Shown: positions 51,452 to 60,231, counted from the stretch's first letter. The stretch is 64,000 nt of DNA from an uncultured Lachnospiraceae bacterium (GCA_934437985.1 CAKSBI010000004.1:21717-85716); one strand, 5' to 3'. Program-made: numbers and translations. The notes: a model not told the origin generated them from the letters alone.

Positions 51452-53197
51452 CTACTTATTATTAGGTGTGAATCCTATAGCATCAAACTTACAGCGCTTC
51501 ATGCAAAGTCCACATCCATTACATAATGTATCATCAATAGCCACTATTCCATCTTCATTCTTAATGATTGCAGGACATCCCGGTACAAGACACTGTCCAC
51601 ATTTCTTACATTTTTCAGGGATAGCATAACACTGTCCCTTTGGAACGTATGTTTTAAGAAGGGCGCATGGTGACTCAGCTATAATAACTGAAAGCTCATC
51701 CCTTGCAGTCTCACGCTTAATTACTTCTTCAAGCTTATCTACATCAAATACATCCACTTCATATACATGCTCAATTCCGATAGCCTTACACAGGTTATAC
51801 AGATTAATCGCAGGCGTAACCTCTCCCTTAAGGGTAAATCCTGTCGCAGCATGATCCTGATGTCCTGTCATACCTGTAGTGGAATTATCGAGAATCATTA
51901 CTGTTGCCGTACTCTTATTGTATACCATGTTCATAAGTGAATTAACACCAGTATGCAGGAATGTTGAATCTCCGATAACGGCAACCCAGTTCTTAATATA
52001 ATCCTTACCCTTGGCTTTCTCCATTCCATGAAGTGTTGATATACTTGCACCCATGCATACAGTTGTATCCACTACATTAAGCGGTGCAACTGCACCAAGC
52101 GTATAGCATCCGATATCACCTGCCGCATGTATCTTAAGCTTCTTAAGTACGGAATATGTACTTCTGTGGGGACATCCCGGGCAAAGGATAGGAGGTCTTG
52201 CAGGTACATCAGCCGGAGTATCAAGCTCGTTATCCTGACCAAGTATGGCCTTACGGAGAAGATTGGCACTGTATTCACCCTGTACTGTAAGAAGCTCCTT
52301 ACCCACAGCTTCAATTCCCCATGACTTAACCTGCTCTTCAATAACCGGCTCAAGCTCCTCTACTATATACAGCTTATCAACCTTTGAAGCAAATTCCGTT
52401 ATAAGCTTCTTAGGAAGCGGATGTACACATCCAAGCTTTAATACACTGGCATCAGGCATTGCTTCCTTAACATACTGGTATGCAATACCGCTTGTAATAA
52501 CACCGACAGATGTATCATTATATTCTGTACGGTTAATCTCCATTGTATTGGCATCCTCTGCCATATCTTTAAGTCTCTTCTCAACATATAGATGCCTTTC
52601 CTTGGCACAACCCGGCATCATAACGTTCTTACGCATGTTACGCTCATAAGGAATGTCAACAGGTGTTACCCTGTCCTCAAGATTAACAACACCCTGTGAA
52701 TGTGACAGCCTTGTTGTTGTGCGGAGTATTACAGGTGTGTCATACTTCTCACTATAATCAAATGCAAGCTTAGTAAATACCCTTGCTTCCTCACTATCCG
52801 AAGGCTCAAGCACAGGAACCATTGCTGCCCTTGCGATCATTCTTGTGTCCTGCTCATTCTGTGAGCTGTAAAGTCCCGGGTCATCCGCAACAACTACCAC
52901 AAGCCCACCGGTAACTCCTATGTATGAAGCTGTATACAACGGATCTGATGCAACATTGAGTCCGACATGCTTCATAGATGCCATGGACCTGACCCCTGAA
53001 AGTGATGCACCTATTGCAACTTCTAGCGCAACCTTCTCATTAGGTGACCATTCAGCATAGACCTCATCATATTTTACAATATTCTCACTTATCTCGGTAC
53101 TTGGCGTACCAGGATATGCGGCAGACACCTTAACACCTGCCTCGTAAGCCCCTCTCGCAATGGCTTCATTGCCAAGCATAATCTTTGTTTTTTTCAT
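51452..53197 (-). CDS. iorA: Indolepyruvate ferredoxin oxidoreductase, alpha subunit
   Basis: The 581-residue product has the pyrimidine-binding domain (GNEAIARGAYEAGVKVSAAYPGTPSTE, core at residue 8-30), a TPP domain with GDIGCYTLG near 345 and GDSTFLHTG near 405, and a C-terminal two-cluster ferredoxin domain. The cluster motifs are CKKCGQC, CPAI, CNGCGLCMKRC near 535-570. It acts with IorB in anaerobic breakdown or synthesis of aromatic amino acids. AGGAG precedes the ATG at 53197 and a TTGACA promoter lies upstream. It heads a four-gene unit with iorB, the CoA ligase and the deacetylase. Confidence 0.95.
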   Translation of the reverse strand: MKKTKIMLGNEAIARGAYEAGVKVSAAYPGTPSTEISENIVKYDEVYAEWSPNEKVALEVAIGASLSGVRSMASMKHVGLNVASDPLYTASYIGVTGGLVVVVADDPGLYSSQNEQDTRMIARAAMVPVLEPSDSEEARVFTKLAFDYSEKYDTPVILRTTTRLSHSQGVVNLEDRVTPVDIPYERNMRKNVMMPGCAKERHLYVEKRLKDMAEDANTMEINRTEYNDTSVGVITSGIAYQYVKEAMPDASVLKLGCVHPLPKKLITEFASKVDKLYIVEELEPVIEEQVKSWGIEAVGKELLTVQGEYSANLLRKAILGQDNELDTPADVPARPPILCPGCPHRSTYSVLKKLKIHAAGDIGCYTLGAVAPLNVVDTTVCMGASISTLHGMEKAKGKDYIKNWVAVIGDSTFLHTGVNSLMNMVYNKSTATVMILDNSTTGMTGHQDHAATGFTLKGEVTPAINLYNLCKAIGIEHVYEVDVFDVDKLEEVIKRETARDELSVIIAESPCALLKTYVPKGQCYAIPEKCKKCGQCLVPGCPAIIKNEDGIVAIDDTLCNGCGLCMKRCKFDAIGFTPNNK

Positions 53198-53251
53198 TTC
53201 ACTATTCTCCTGTAAATTTTAACCATTTTATTAATTTGCTCCAATATTTTT

Positions 53252-53279
53252 ATTATATCATTGGCAGGGTTTTTGTCAA
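53252..53279 (-). promoter_or_regulatory. Promoter of the iorA operon
   Basis: On the minus strand TTGACA and TATAAT, both perfect, are separated by 16 bases. The predicted transcript starts near 53245, leaving a 48-base leader before iorA. Confidence 0.75.
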
Positions 53280-53350
53280 TTATATGAACAGAATATGAAC
53301 AGGAAAAGAGATTCAGACATATAGATTTTATCAGATTCCTTCCAATACTA

Positions 53351-53373
53351 AAAGCAGGTCCGAGACCTGCTTT
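53351..53373 (-). terminator. Rho-independent terminator after ilvA
   Basis: AAAGCAGGTC and GACCTGCTTT form a perfect 10-base stem with a three-base loop. On the minus strand the stem ends in TTTTAG. It closes the ridA-ilvA unit. Confidence 0.8.
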
Positions 53374-53395
53374 CCTTTTACTACACTTTACCACA

Positions 53396-54610
53396 CTACA
53401 GATTAGTCCTTACCTGCTTTGGCCTGTAGCCTTCCTTTTCAAGACGCTTAAGTATCTTATCCCTGTGTTCCATGCCGAAACTCTCCAAGGTAATCCTAAG
53501 CTCTACTGCCGCATTCCTGTTGATGCTTACAAACTGGTTATGCTCAAGCTTGACAACATTACCCTGCTCCTTTGATATAACCTCAGCTACACGCGCCAGC
53601 TGTCCCGGTTTATCAGGCAGAAGAACTGATACGGTAAATATTCTTCCGCGCTGTATCAGACCATGCTGCAGCATTGATGACATGGTAATAATATCCATAT
53701 TACCACCACTGAGGATAGATACAACCTTTTTATCCCTGAACCTAAGATGCTTAAGTGCTGCAATTGTAAGAAGTCCAGAGTTCTCACATACCATCTTATG
53801 ATTCTCTACCATATCAAGGTAAGCCTCAATAAGCTCACTGTCCTCAACTGTGATTATCTCATCAACATTCTTACGGACATACTCAAATGTTGTATCCCCC
53901 GGTGTCTTAACCGCAGTACCATCTGCAATTGTCTGCGCACTGTCAAGTGTGACAACATGACCGGCTTTGATCGACGCCTGCATACAGTTGGCACCTGCCG
54001 GCTCAACACCGATAACACTGATATTAGGATTAAGCAGCTTTGCAAGTGTACTGACACCTGTAGCAAGCCCGCCTCCGCCAATCGGGACAAGAATATAATC
54101 TACAGTAGGAAGCTCCTTAATGATCTCCATTGCAATTGTACCCTGTCCGGCTGCAACTACCGGGTCATCAAACGGATGAATAAATGTGTATCCGTTTTCT
54201 TCAGCAAGCTTGTAAGCATATGCGCACGCATCATCATACACATCCCCATATAAAACAACCTCTGCCCCATAGCTTTTAGTCCTGTTAACCTTCATAAGCG
54301 GAGTGCTTGTAGGCATTACAATGACTGCCTTTGCACCGAACCGCTGTGCCGCATATGCAACACCCTGGGCATGGTTACCGGCAGAAGCTGTAATGAGCCC
54401 TTTAGCACGCTCTTCTTCTGACAGGGTACTTATCTTGTAATACGCACCCCTTATCTTATATGCCCCGGTATGCTGTATATTCTCCGGCTTCAGATATACC
54501 TTATTACCATACTGTCCGCTGAAAAAATCACTATATACAAGCGGGGTTGGCAATACTACCTCACTGACTTTACTGACAGCGTCTTCAAAAACATCAATTG
54601 TTAAATCCAT
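53396..54610 (-). CDS. ilvA: Threonine ammonia-lyase with ACT-like domain
   Basis: This PLP enzyme turns threonine (or serine) into 2-oxobutyrate (or pyruvate) and ammonia. In the 404-residue product the PLP lysine lies in GAYKIRGAYYKI near residue 47, the asparagine loop is ASAGNHAQGVA near 75, and the phosphate loop is VPIGGGGLATGV near 175. After residue about 325 a regulatory ACT-like domain begins (VLLPDKPGQLARVAEVIS). The length matches the clostridial one-ACT type, between TdcB and full IlvA, so catabolic use is possible. Its ATG overlaps the ridA stop (TAATG), with GGAGG inside ridA. Confidence 0.92.
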   Translation of the reverse strand: MDLTIDVFEDAVSKVSEVVLPTPLVYSDFFSGQYGNKVYLKPENIQHTGAYKIRGAYYKISTLSEEERAKGLITASAGNHAQGVAYAAQRFGAKAVIVMPTSTPLMKVNRTKSYGAEVVLYGDVYDDACAYAYKLAEENGYTFIHPFDDPVVAAGQGTIAMEIIKELPTVDYILVPIGGGGLATGVSTLAKLLNPNISVIGVEPAGANCMQASIKAGHVVTLDSAQTIADGTAVKTPGDTTFEYVRKNVDEIITVEDSELIEAYLDMVENHKMVCENSGLLTIAALKHLRFRDKKVVSILSGGNMDIITMSSMLQHGLIQRGRIFTVSVLLPDKPGQLARVAEVISKEQGNVVKLEHNQFVSINRNAAVELRITLESFGMEHRDKILKRLEKEGYRPKQVRTNL

Positions 54611-54984
54611 TATAATACCTCCGCTATTACCTCAACCTCGCATAACACATTCTTGGGTAATGTCTTAACTGCAACACAGCTTCTTGCAGGCTTTCCCGTG
54701 AAATACCCGGCATATACACTGTTAAATGCCGCAAAATCATTCATATCGGCAAGGAAACAGCTTGTCTTGACAACACTTTCATATGTGCAGCCAGCCGCTT
54801 TCAGAAGTTCACCTATATTGGCCATAACCCGCTCAGCCTGTTCCTCTATTGTTGTTCCCTCTATATCACCTGTTGCAGGATTGATAGGAATCTGTCCTGA
54901 AGCAAAGAACATATTGCCTGAAATAATTCCCTGTGAATATGGTCCGATTGCTGCCGGTGCATTTTCTGTTGATATAACCTTCAT
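54610..54984 (-). CDS. ridA: RidA family enamine/imine deaminase
   Basis: RidA hydrolyses reactive enamine intermediates released by threonine or serine dehydratases, which matches its position directly before ilvA. It is 124 residues from the ATG at 54984, preceded by GGAGG. Visible are APAAIGPYSQGIISGNMFFASGQIPI (core GPYSQG and SGQIP) at the N terminus, the arginine in PARSCVAVKTLPKN near residue 105, and the final VEVIAEVL. The coupling to ilvA through TAATG implies balanced synthesis. Confidence 0.93.
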   Translation of the reverse strand: MKVISTENAPAAIGPYSQGIISGNMFFASGQIPINPATGDIEGTTIEEQAERVMANIGELLKAAGCTYESVVKTSCFLADMNDFAAFNSVYAGYFTGKPARSCVAVKTLPKNVLCEVEVIAEVL

Positions 54985-55029
54985 AATAATTCCTCCTGTC
55001 AAAGCTTTTTATAATTAATTTTCTATGAT

Positions 55030-55058
55030 AGTATATACACATTTTTACTAATAAGCAA
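55030..55058 (-). promoter_or_regulatory. Promoter of ridA-ilvA
   Basis: On the minus strand TTGCTT and TATACT are separated by 17 bases, about 45 bases before the ridA start. Confidence 0.55.
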
Positions 55059-55104
55059 GTAAAATAAAGCAAGGCACACAAAATAGCAGACAAAATACCT
55101 TATA

Positions 55105-56460
55105 CTATCCGTCAATCTTCTCAATCTTAACCGTAATTGTGATATCACCCGCAATCTTGGTTACCCTGTAACAATTCACAGGTATTATATCATCATCCTT
55201 TGAATCCGAAGAATCCTTAAGATTCTTATATGAAACCTTAGGTGAAACTTTAACATCCGCAACACGGTATCCTTCTTCACATACAACCCTGAAATTAATC
55301 TGGCCCGTGCCGTCAACAACAGCTTCCCCGGTTTTGGAATCCCTTGCCACTGCCTCAGTCTGATTGGCAGCCGCCACAGATTCATCATCATAATCCTGTG
55401 TCCTGTAAGTTGTTATACTTGCATGCCCACCGCATTCAAAGACAGCCTTATATTCTGTCACCGGTGTATCAGGTATCTCCTTAGTGGTAACAGTTATGGT
55501 AATATCACCACTGATCTTAGTAATTCTATATGTATTATCACGTCCTGTATCAGAAGGACCTTTAAGATTCTTGTATGATTCCTTTGGAGCTATAACTATA
55601 CTGTCAACCATATACCCTTCATCGGTAACTACAGTAAAATTAATCTGTCCTTCACCCGTAGTAACTGCTTCACCTGTAACCGAATCCCTTGCGGCTGCTT
55701 CAGACTGATTCTCTGCCTTACCTGCGTCTGCAAGATTCTGTGTCTTGTATGTTGTTATACCGGCATGTGAGTCACATATAAATGTTCCTTTATATTCTGT
55801 ATCAGCAGGCGGCTCCGTCACGTCAGGGGTCTTTGTTGCCTCCGGTGTCCCTGTTGCATCAGGTATCTTCGTTGCCTCCGGTGTCCCTGTTGCATCAGGT
55901 TCTTTCGTTACTTCCGGTGTTCCTGTCGCATCAGGTGCCTTCGTTGCCTCCGGTGTCCCTGTTGCATCAGGCATCTTAGCTGCATCAGGTGACGCCGATG
56001 CTGATGGCATAACTGCCGGTGTCTGGCTTGCAGGGGCTGATGGCATAACTGCCGGTGTCTGGCTTGCAGGGGCTGATGTTCCTGCCGTAACTGCAGCCGG
56101 TACCGCCTTTTTAACCGTAAGATTACATTTTGCTGTAAGCTTCTTCTTACCGTTCTTAATGGATGCCTTTATTACAGCCTTTCCCTTTTTTATACCTTTA
56201 ACTGTTACAGCAGCTTTCTTTCCTTTAGCTGTACTCTTAGTAATCTTAGCTACAGACTTCCTGCTGACCGACCATTTAACAGAAGTCTTCTTATCAGCAT
56301 TCTTAACCTTAACTGTTACCGTCTTACCAACTTCAACAGAGGCCCTTTTTGCAATTGACGGTTTCTTTGCAGCAGATACTGTACCGGGCATAACCGCCAG
56401 ACTTGTAATACAGAGTGATGCTGCAAGTATCGATGATAACATTCTCATTCTTTTCATCAT
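55105..56460 (-). CDS. Secreted repeat protein: Ig-like domain, Pro/Thr linker, two copies of a C-terminal module
   Basis: The product is 451 residues from ATG-ATG at 56460, with AGGAGG six bases upstream. It has a signal peptide (SSILAASLCITSLAVMPGTVSA), a basic BIG-like domain (about 30-120: VKWSVSRKSVAKITKSTAKG), and a long low-complexity linker (about 125-230) with two SAPASQTPAVMP units and several PDATGTPEATK units. Two related modules of about 100 residues follow (CDSHAGITTYKTQN... and CGGHASITTYRTQD...). Each ends with a YRITKISGDITITV-type strand. Family of the modules is not recognised; they resemble wall-protein beta-grasp repeats. It is divergent from the esterase gene and may share its regulation. 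Confidence 0.78.
   Translation of the reverse strand: MMKRMRMLSSILAASLCITSLAVMPGTVSAAKKPSIAKRASVEVGKTVTVKVKNADKKTSVKWSVSRKSVAKITKSTAKGKKAAVTVKGIKKGKAVIKASIKNGKKKLTAKCNLTVKKAVPAAVTAGTSAPASQTPAVMPSAPASQTPAVMPSASASPDAAKMPDATGTPEATKAPDATGTPEVTKEPDATGTPEATKIPDATGTPEATKTPDVTEPPADTEYKGTFICDSHAGITTYKTQNLADAGKAENQSEAAARDSVTGEAVTTGEGQINFTVVTDEGYMVDSIVIAPKESYKNLKGPSDTGRDNTYRITKISGDITITVTTKEIPDTPVTEYKAVFECGGHASITTYRTQDYDDESVAAANQTEAVARDSKTGEAVVDGTGQINFRVVCEEGYRVADVKVSPKVSYKNLKDSSDSKDDDIIPVNCYRVTKIAGDITITVKIEKIDG
55831..56071. repeat. In-frame 36-base tandem repeats in the secreted protein linker
   Basis: Four units of 36 bases (about 55831-55974) encode PDATGTPEATK-type repeats with a few changes. Two perfect 36-base copies follow at 56000-56035 and 56036-56071 (SAPASQTPAVMP). 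Such in-frame repeats commonly vary in number between strains. Confidence 0.85.
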
Positions 56461-56531
56461 ATATAACCTCCTGATTATAATTGTGGACAAACTTTCTGAT
56501 ATATGATATCAGTGGATTATCATCCTACTTG

Positions 56532-56560
56532 ATTATACTTCTTTTATTACATGTTATCAA
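56532..56560 (-). promoter_or_regulatory. Promoter of the secreted repeat protein gene
   Basis: On the minus strand TTGATA and TATAAT are separated by 17 bases. Its -35 box lies only eight bases from that of the divergent esterase promoter. Confidence 0.7.
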
Positions 56561-56568
56561 TAAATATT

Positions 56569-56597
56569 TTGAATATCCGTATAGCATATGATATAAT
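56569..56597 (+). promoter_or_regulatory. Promoter of the secreted esterase gene
   Basis: TTGAAT (56569-56574), 17 bases, then TATAAT (56592-56597) gives a start near 56604 and a leader of about 95 bases, ending in the ribosome site TGGAGGGG. Confidence 0.7.
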
Positions 56598-56698
56598 TTA
56601 GAATTATCTGTATCTGTCACATATACCTGTCAGAACCATGAACGTCAACACGCAGTTCGTAATACATTATATTATACCTATATGGAGGGGATTATTAC

Positions 56699-58027
56699 AT
56701 GAAAATGAAAATTAATACCAGATGCAGGCTTACCTGCTTCACACTCGCTGCTTCACTCGTAACCGGCACCATTACCTCCTGCATTGCGCCATCCGCTGCA
56801 GCAGGAAAAGCCAGGCTTACTACCAAAAAACTGATGGTAAATACCGGTTCAAAAGTGAGCATTGTTATCAGAAATAAGAATAAAAAGGCTAAATATACAT
56901 ACTCATCATCAAAGCCCAGGTTTGCGGCAGTATCAAAAAAGGGAATTATAACAGGCCGGCGTGCCGGTTCCTCAAAAGTAACCGTAAAAGAACGGTACAA
57001 CAGGAAGACAAGAAAGCTTGGGGTTATTATTGTGACCGTAAAAAATAAAAGGAATAATATAAATGTAGCTGCTTCACCGGAGGTAACCACCATAGTATCT
57101 ACTTTTGCTCCTGCAGCCGCACCGGCAGGCAGCATGGCAACCGTTGCCCCGTCACAGACTCCGGCACCAACAGCCGATGCCGCAACGGCTTCCCCACTAC
57201 CTACCAGAACACCGCTTGTACTTGATGATACTTCAACACCTTCTGATTTTATGACAAAAAAAGACAGTGTTGATTATGGCAGCAGGGAAGATATCACTTA
57301 TCATTCAGACATTACCGGCACTGACAGGCACGCAATTGTTATGACACCTCCGGATTACGATACAGACCGGAAGTACCCTGTGCTTTATCTGTGCCATGGC
57401 GGTAACGGTGATGAAAATGACTGGCTTGGTGGAAAGCCTGATGTAATCTCCGGAAACCTTCTTGCTGAAAATAAGACCGTTCCAATGATCATTGTGCTTG
57501 TAAACTGCCGTGCACGCGCCAATGACGGTGCCAATCCTTCAGATTCGCTGTCTGATGCACATATGAAGGCATGGACTGATTTCTTATACGAATTACAGTC
57601 TGACCTTATGCCTTATATGCAGACCAATTATCCGGTGCTTACAGGACGTGAAAACACTGCAATTGCCGGCTTTTCAATGGGTGGCCGTGAATCTCTCTAC
57701 ATTGGTTTCAATATTCCTGATAAGATTAAATATATCGGGGCATTCAGTCCTGCATTCGGAATATTTGAATATACTAACTTTGGTTATCATGAAAATGGCT
57801 ATTTCACGGAAGACACATTTACACTTCCTGATGAATACAAGAATAATACTACGTGTATGATCATGAATGGTGCCAATGACAGCATGGTACGTGATGAACC
57901 GGAAAAATATCACAACGTACTTGTCGACAATGGCGTTGACCACTTTTATTATACAATTCCCGGCGACCACAATATGGATGTATGGAGCAATGGACTGTAT
58001 AACTTCCTGAAGGTAGTATTCAGATAA
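56699..58027 (+). CDS. Secreted esterase (esterase D/feruloyl esterase-like) with N-terminal Ig-like domain
   Basis: The 442-residue product has a signal peptide (to about residue 36, ending SAAAG), a basic BIG-like domain (about 38-115), a Pro/Ala/Thr linker, and an alpha/beta hydrolase of the PF00756 type. Landmarks are LYLCHGGNGDENDWLGG near residue 230, nucleophile elbow GFSMGGRES near 322, an Asp in NGANDSMVRDEP near 395, and the catalytic His in GDHNMDVW near 422. Relatives deacylate xylan or release ferulate and other acyl groups from plant polysaccharides. TGGAGGGG precedes the start. The divergent gene encodes another secreted Ig-like protein. Confidence 0.85.
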   Translation: MKMKINTRCRLTCFTLAASLVTGTITSCIAPSAAAGKARLTTKKLMVNTGSKVSIVIRNKNKKAKYTYSSSKPRFAAVSKKGIITGRRAGSSKVTVKERYNRKTRKLGVIIVTVKNKRNNINVAASPEVTTIVSTFAPAAAPAGSMATVAPSQTPAPTADAATASPLPTRTPLVLDDTSTPSDFMTKKDSVDYGSREDITYHSDITGTDRHAIVMTPPDYDTDRKYPVLYLCHGGNGDENDWLGGKPDVISGNLLAENKTVPMIIVLVNCRARANDGANPSDSLSDAHMKAWTDFLYELQSDLMPYMQTNYPVLTGRENTAIAGFSMGGRESLYIGFNIPDKIKYIGAFSPAFGIFEYTNFGYHENGYFTEDTFTLPDEYKNNTTCMIMNGANDSMVRDEPEKYHNVLVDNGVDHFYYTIPGDHNMDVWSNGLYNFLKVVFR

Positions 58028-58076
58028 GACAGATAAGATATGAGGCCATGCTTTACTGTCTGGCAATAATTAATCA

Positions 58077-58625
58077 TCAGCCTAATGTGCAGGTCATTTC
58101 ATACCATTCCTCACCGCCCCAGCTTGAGTCGGAAAGCCCGCAGTCTGTAAAACCAAATTTCTTATACATATTTACCTTTGATTTCAGGCAGGTAAGAAAG
58201 ACCTCCTGCCTGAAGTTCTTTCGTTCCCTGCTAAGATACCGATTAACCAGCTCTCTTCCAAGTCCCTGATTCCTATATTCAGGTAATACATCCAGCCCAA
58301 GCAGCATTATATTCTTCCCATGCGGATCATGCAGGCCGGCATCCGTAAAGAATTCATCCCTGAAACGATGTTCATCCGTAGAAATTCCATTCAAAAATCC
58401 TGCTATCCTTCCGCTGCCCTTGTCTACTGCCACTAGGAACAGCTCCTGTGCTGCCCTGATTCTTTTTACCATATTTTCCTCAGAGTCTGCTTCATTAGGC
58501 GGAAAACATATCTGCTCTATCGCAACAACCTGCCCCACCTCATCCTGCTTAATATTTCTAAATTCAAACATTGATTTCTTATCCAAAGCTATATTTCCTT
58601 TCCTGTTTTTAATGCTATTTTTCAT
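58077..58625 (-). CDS. GNAT family N-acetyltransferase
   Basis: The roughly 180-residue product shows the GNAT core: an N-terminal FRNIKQDEVGQVVAIEQICFP region and the acetyl-CoA loop GLDVLPEYRNQGLGRELVNRYL near residue 113 with the Q-x-x-G-x-G/A motif. The C-terminal YKKFGFTDCGLSDSSWGGEEWYEM closes the domain. The substrate is unknown. The true start is uncertain: the ATG at 58625 has GGA nearby, while a TTG about 40 bases in has AAAGGA at better spacing and the conserved region begins at MFEFRN (residue 19). It is convergent with the esterase gene. Confidence 0.85.
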   Translation of the reverse strand: MKNSIKNRKGNIALDKKSMFEFRNIKQDEVGQVVAIEQICFPPNEADSEENMVKRIRAAQELFLVAVDKGSGRIAGFLNGISTDEHRFRDEFFTDAGLHDPHGKNIMLLGLDVLPEYRNQGLGRELVNRYLSRERKNFRQEVFLTCLKSKVNMYKKFGFTDCGLSDSSWGGEEWYEMTCTLG

Positions 58626-58740
58626 TAATTCCGACTTAAATATACCCGGTCAGGTGTAAAACATCATAATCTTAGCATAAATCCCCTCTTATTTCAATCC
58701 GGGTCAGGTTACATCAGACCATGGCACTGCCTTGCAAACC

Positions 58741-58769
58741 TTGACAAACAAATTATTTCATGCTAATAT
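58741..58769 (+). promoter_or_regulatory. Promoter of the second GntR/ABC module
   Basis: TTGACA (58741-58746), 17 bases, then TAATAT (58764-58769) is a near-consensus promoter. The leader to the regulator start is about 160 bases. Confidence 0.75.
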
Positions 58770-58784
58770 TTCATTTATACTAAC

Positions 58785-58805
58785 TGTACTATCATAACTA
58801 GTACA
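58785..58805. promoter_or_regulatory. Putative operator of the second YtrA-type regulator
   Basis: TGTACTA and TAGTACA form a perfect 7-base inverted repeat with a 7-base spacer, just past the predicted start of transcription. Another GTAGTACTAACTG follows about 15 bases later. The half-site differs from that of the first module (TGTATTA) by one base. Confidence 0.5.
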
Positions 58806-58935
58806 CCTATTTCATGTAGTACTAACTGCCGGCATACTCCTATTTCACGCAGCGGCACTGGCCACCGGCATTTATTCCGGCAAAGGCAGCAAGCCGGATG
58901 CAGTCCTGACAAATTATATAACGGAGGTGAAGCTT

Positions 58936-59331
58936 ATGTTCAGTGTTGACCCTATGTCAAGAACTCCGGTATATGAACAGATAATTGAGCAGTTTCAGAA
59001 GTTCATATTAACCGGGATTATGAAGGCAGGTGATAAGATGCCCTCTGTAAGGAGCCTGTCTGTCACGCTTAAGACGAATCCCAACACGATTCAGAAGGCT
59101 TACTCAGAGCTTGACAGACAGGGGCTTACGTATTCAGTTCCCGGACGCGGAGTATTCATTTCAGAAGATGCCCAAGACAATATCAGAGAAAATGAACGTG
59201 CGAAGCTTTCGGAGCTTACCAGTCTTGTTACTAACCTCTCCATTGCCGGTATAAGCCGCGGTGAGGTTATTGCATGCATTAATAAAATCTATGATTCAAG
59301 AAAGGATGGCAGCAATGATCAGAACAGATAA
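58936..59331 (+). CDS. GntR-family transcriptional regulator, YtrA subfamily
   Basis: The protein is 131 residues from the ATG at 58936, eight bases after GGAGG; a GTG at 58927 is too close. The winged helix is at about residues 10-75 (KAGDKMPSVRSLSVTLKTNP, then NTIQKAYSELDRQGL) and a short helical dimer tail completes it. It is a paralogue of the regulator at 45408-45764 and sits in the same gene order, before an ABC ATPase that starts within its last codons. Autorepression through the 58785-58805 repeat is likely. Confidence 0.9.
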   Translation: MFSVDPMSRTPVYEQIIEQFQKFILTGIMKAGDKMPSVRSLSVTLKTNPNTIQKAYSELDRQGLTYSVPGRGVFISEDAQDNIRENERAKLSELTSLVTNLSIAGISRGEVIACINKIYDSRKDGSNDQNR

Positions 59332-60217
59332 CCTGACAAAAACATTTGATGATTTTACGGCCCTGTCCGGAGTAAACTGTAAGATTCCTGACGGCTGTAT
59401 ATATGGCATGGTTGGCTCAAATGGAGCCGGCAAGTCAACCTTCCTGCGTCTTATAGCCGGAATATACCAGGCAGACGAAGGTGTTGTTACATTTGATGAC
59501 AATCCTGTATATGAAAACCCCGAAGTTAAACGCCAGATAGCATTCGTGCCTGATGACCTGTATTTTTTACAGGGTTCTAACATGAATAAAATGGCTGATT
59601 TCTACGCTTCAATATATGAAACCTTTGACAGGGAACGCTTTATGTCACTGACTGAAGCATTCAGCCTTAATCCCTCAAAAAATATCGGAAGCTTTTCCAA
59701 AGGAATGAAAAGGCAGGCGGCAATTATTCTTGCGCTCTCCTGCAGGCCAAAGTACATGTTTTTTGACGAAACATTTGACGGACTTGATCCGGTAATGCGC
59801 AACCTGGTCAAGGGACTTATATGCAGGGATGTAATTGATAATAATGCAACAACTATCATAACCTCGCATTCACTCCGCGAGCTTGAAGATATATGTGACC
59901 AGCTTTCACTTCTCCACAAAGGCGGACTTATCCTTGAGAGTGACATTGAAGGGCTTAAGACATCGCATTTCAAGGTACAGATAGCATTCAATGAAGAATA
60001 CACAACAAGCATATTCGAGGGTATCCCATATATGTACATCAGGAAGCAGGGAAGTGTCACCAACATGATCGTTACCGGTGATTACAATAACACGATCAAC
60101 AGGCTTCGTGAAATGAGACCTGTCCTCATGGATATCCTTCCGCTTACACTTGAGGAGGTATTTACATATGAGATGCAGAAGCTTGGCTATAACTTTGACG
60201 ACGTTCTTAACTCTTAA
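59315..60217 (+). CDS. ABC transporter ATP-binding protein
   Basis: The 300-residue ATPase starts at the ATG at 59315, overlapping the regulator gene by 17 bases, with AAAGG at good spacing; frames back to 59261 lack support. Walker A is GSNGAGKSTFL near residue 35, the variant signature FSKGMKRQAAI near 127, Walker B YMFFDETFDGLDP near 150, and the switch histidine is in ITSHSLRELED. The C-terminal 80 residues form a regulatory extension seen in efflux-type ATPases. It pairs with the large permease that follows 14 bases later. Confidence 0.9.
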   Translation: MIRTDNLTKTFDDFTALSGVNCKIPDGCIYGMVGSNGAGKSTFLRLIAGIYQADEGVVTFDDNPVYENPEVKRQIAFVPDDLYFLQGSNMNKMADFYASIYETFDRERFMSLTEAFSLNPSKNIGSFSKGMKRQAAIILALSCRPKYMFFDETFDGLDPVMRNLVKGLICRDVIDNNATTIITSHSLRELEDICDQLSLLHKGGLILESDIEGLKTSHFKVQIAFNEEYTTSIFEGIPYMYIRKQGSVTNMIVTGDYNNTINRLREMRPVLMDILPLTLEEVFTYEMQKLGYNFDDVLNS

Positions 60218-60231
60218 AGGAGATTGATATT

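Larger units (their letters stand above)
58626..58935. other. Gap before the second GntR/ABC module
   Basis: No gene is visible in about 310 bases. It holds a perfect promoter at 58741-58769 and an inverted-repeat operator just after it, listed separately. A short repeat (GTCAGGT in two CCGGGTCAGG-like contexts near 58647 and 58701) lies nearer the acetyltransferase gene. Confidence 0.5.

Noticed and set aside
55831-56071. Possible CRISPR array because of 36-base periodicity
   Set aside because: There are no unique spacers; the units are contiguous, in frame and encode protein.
55745-56506. Long plus-strand ORF (253 codons) opposite the secreted repeat protein
   Set aside because: It is an antisense shadow of the 36-base repeats and Lys-rich code; its product is a Val/Ala/Ser low-complexity string with no ribosome site, and the minus strand gives a sensible signal peptide and domains.
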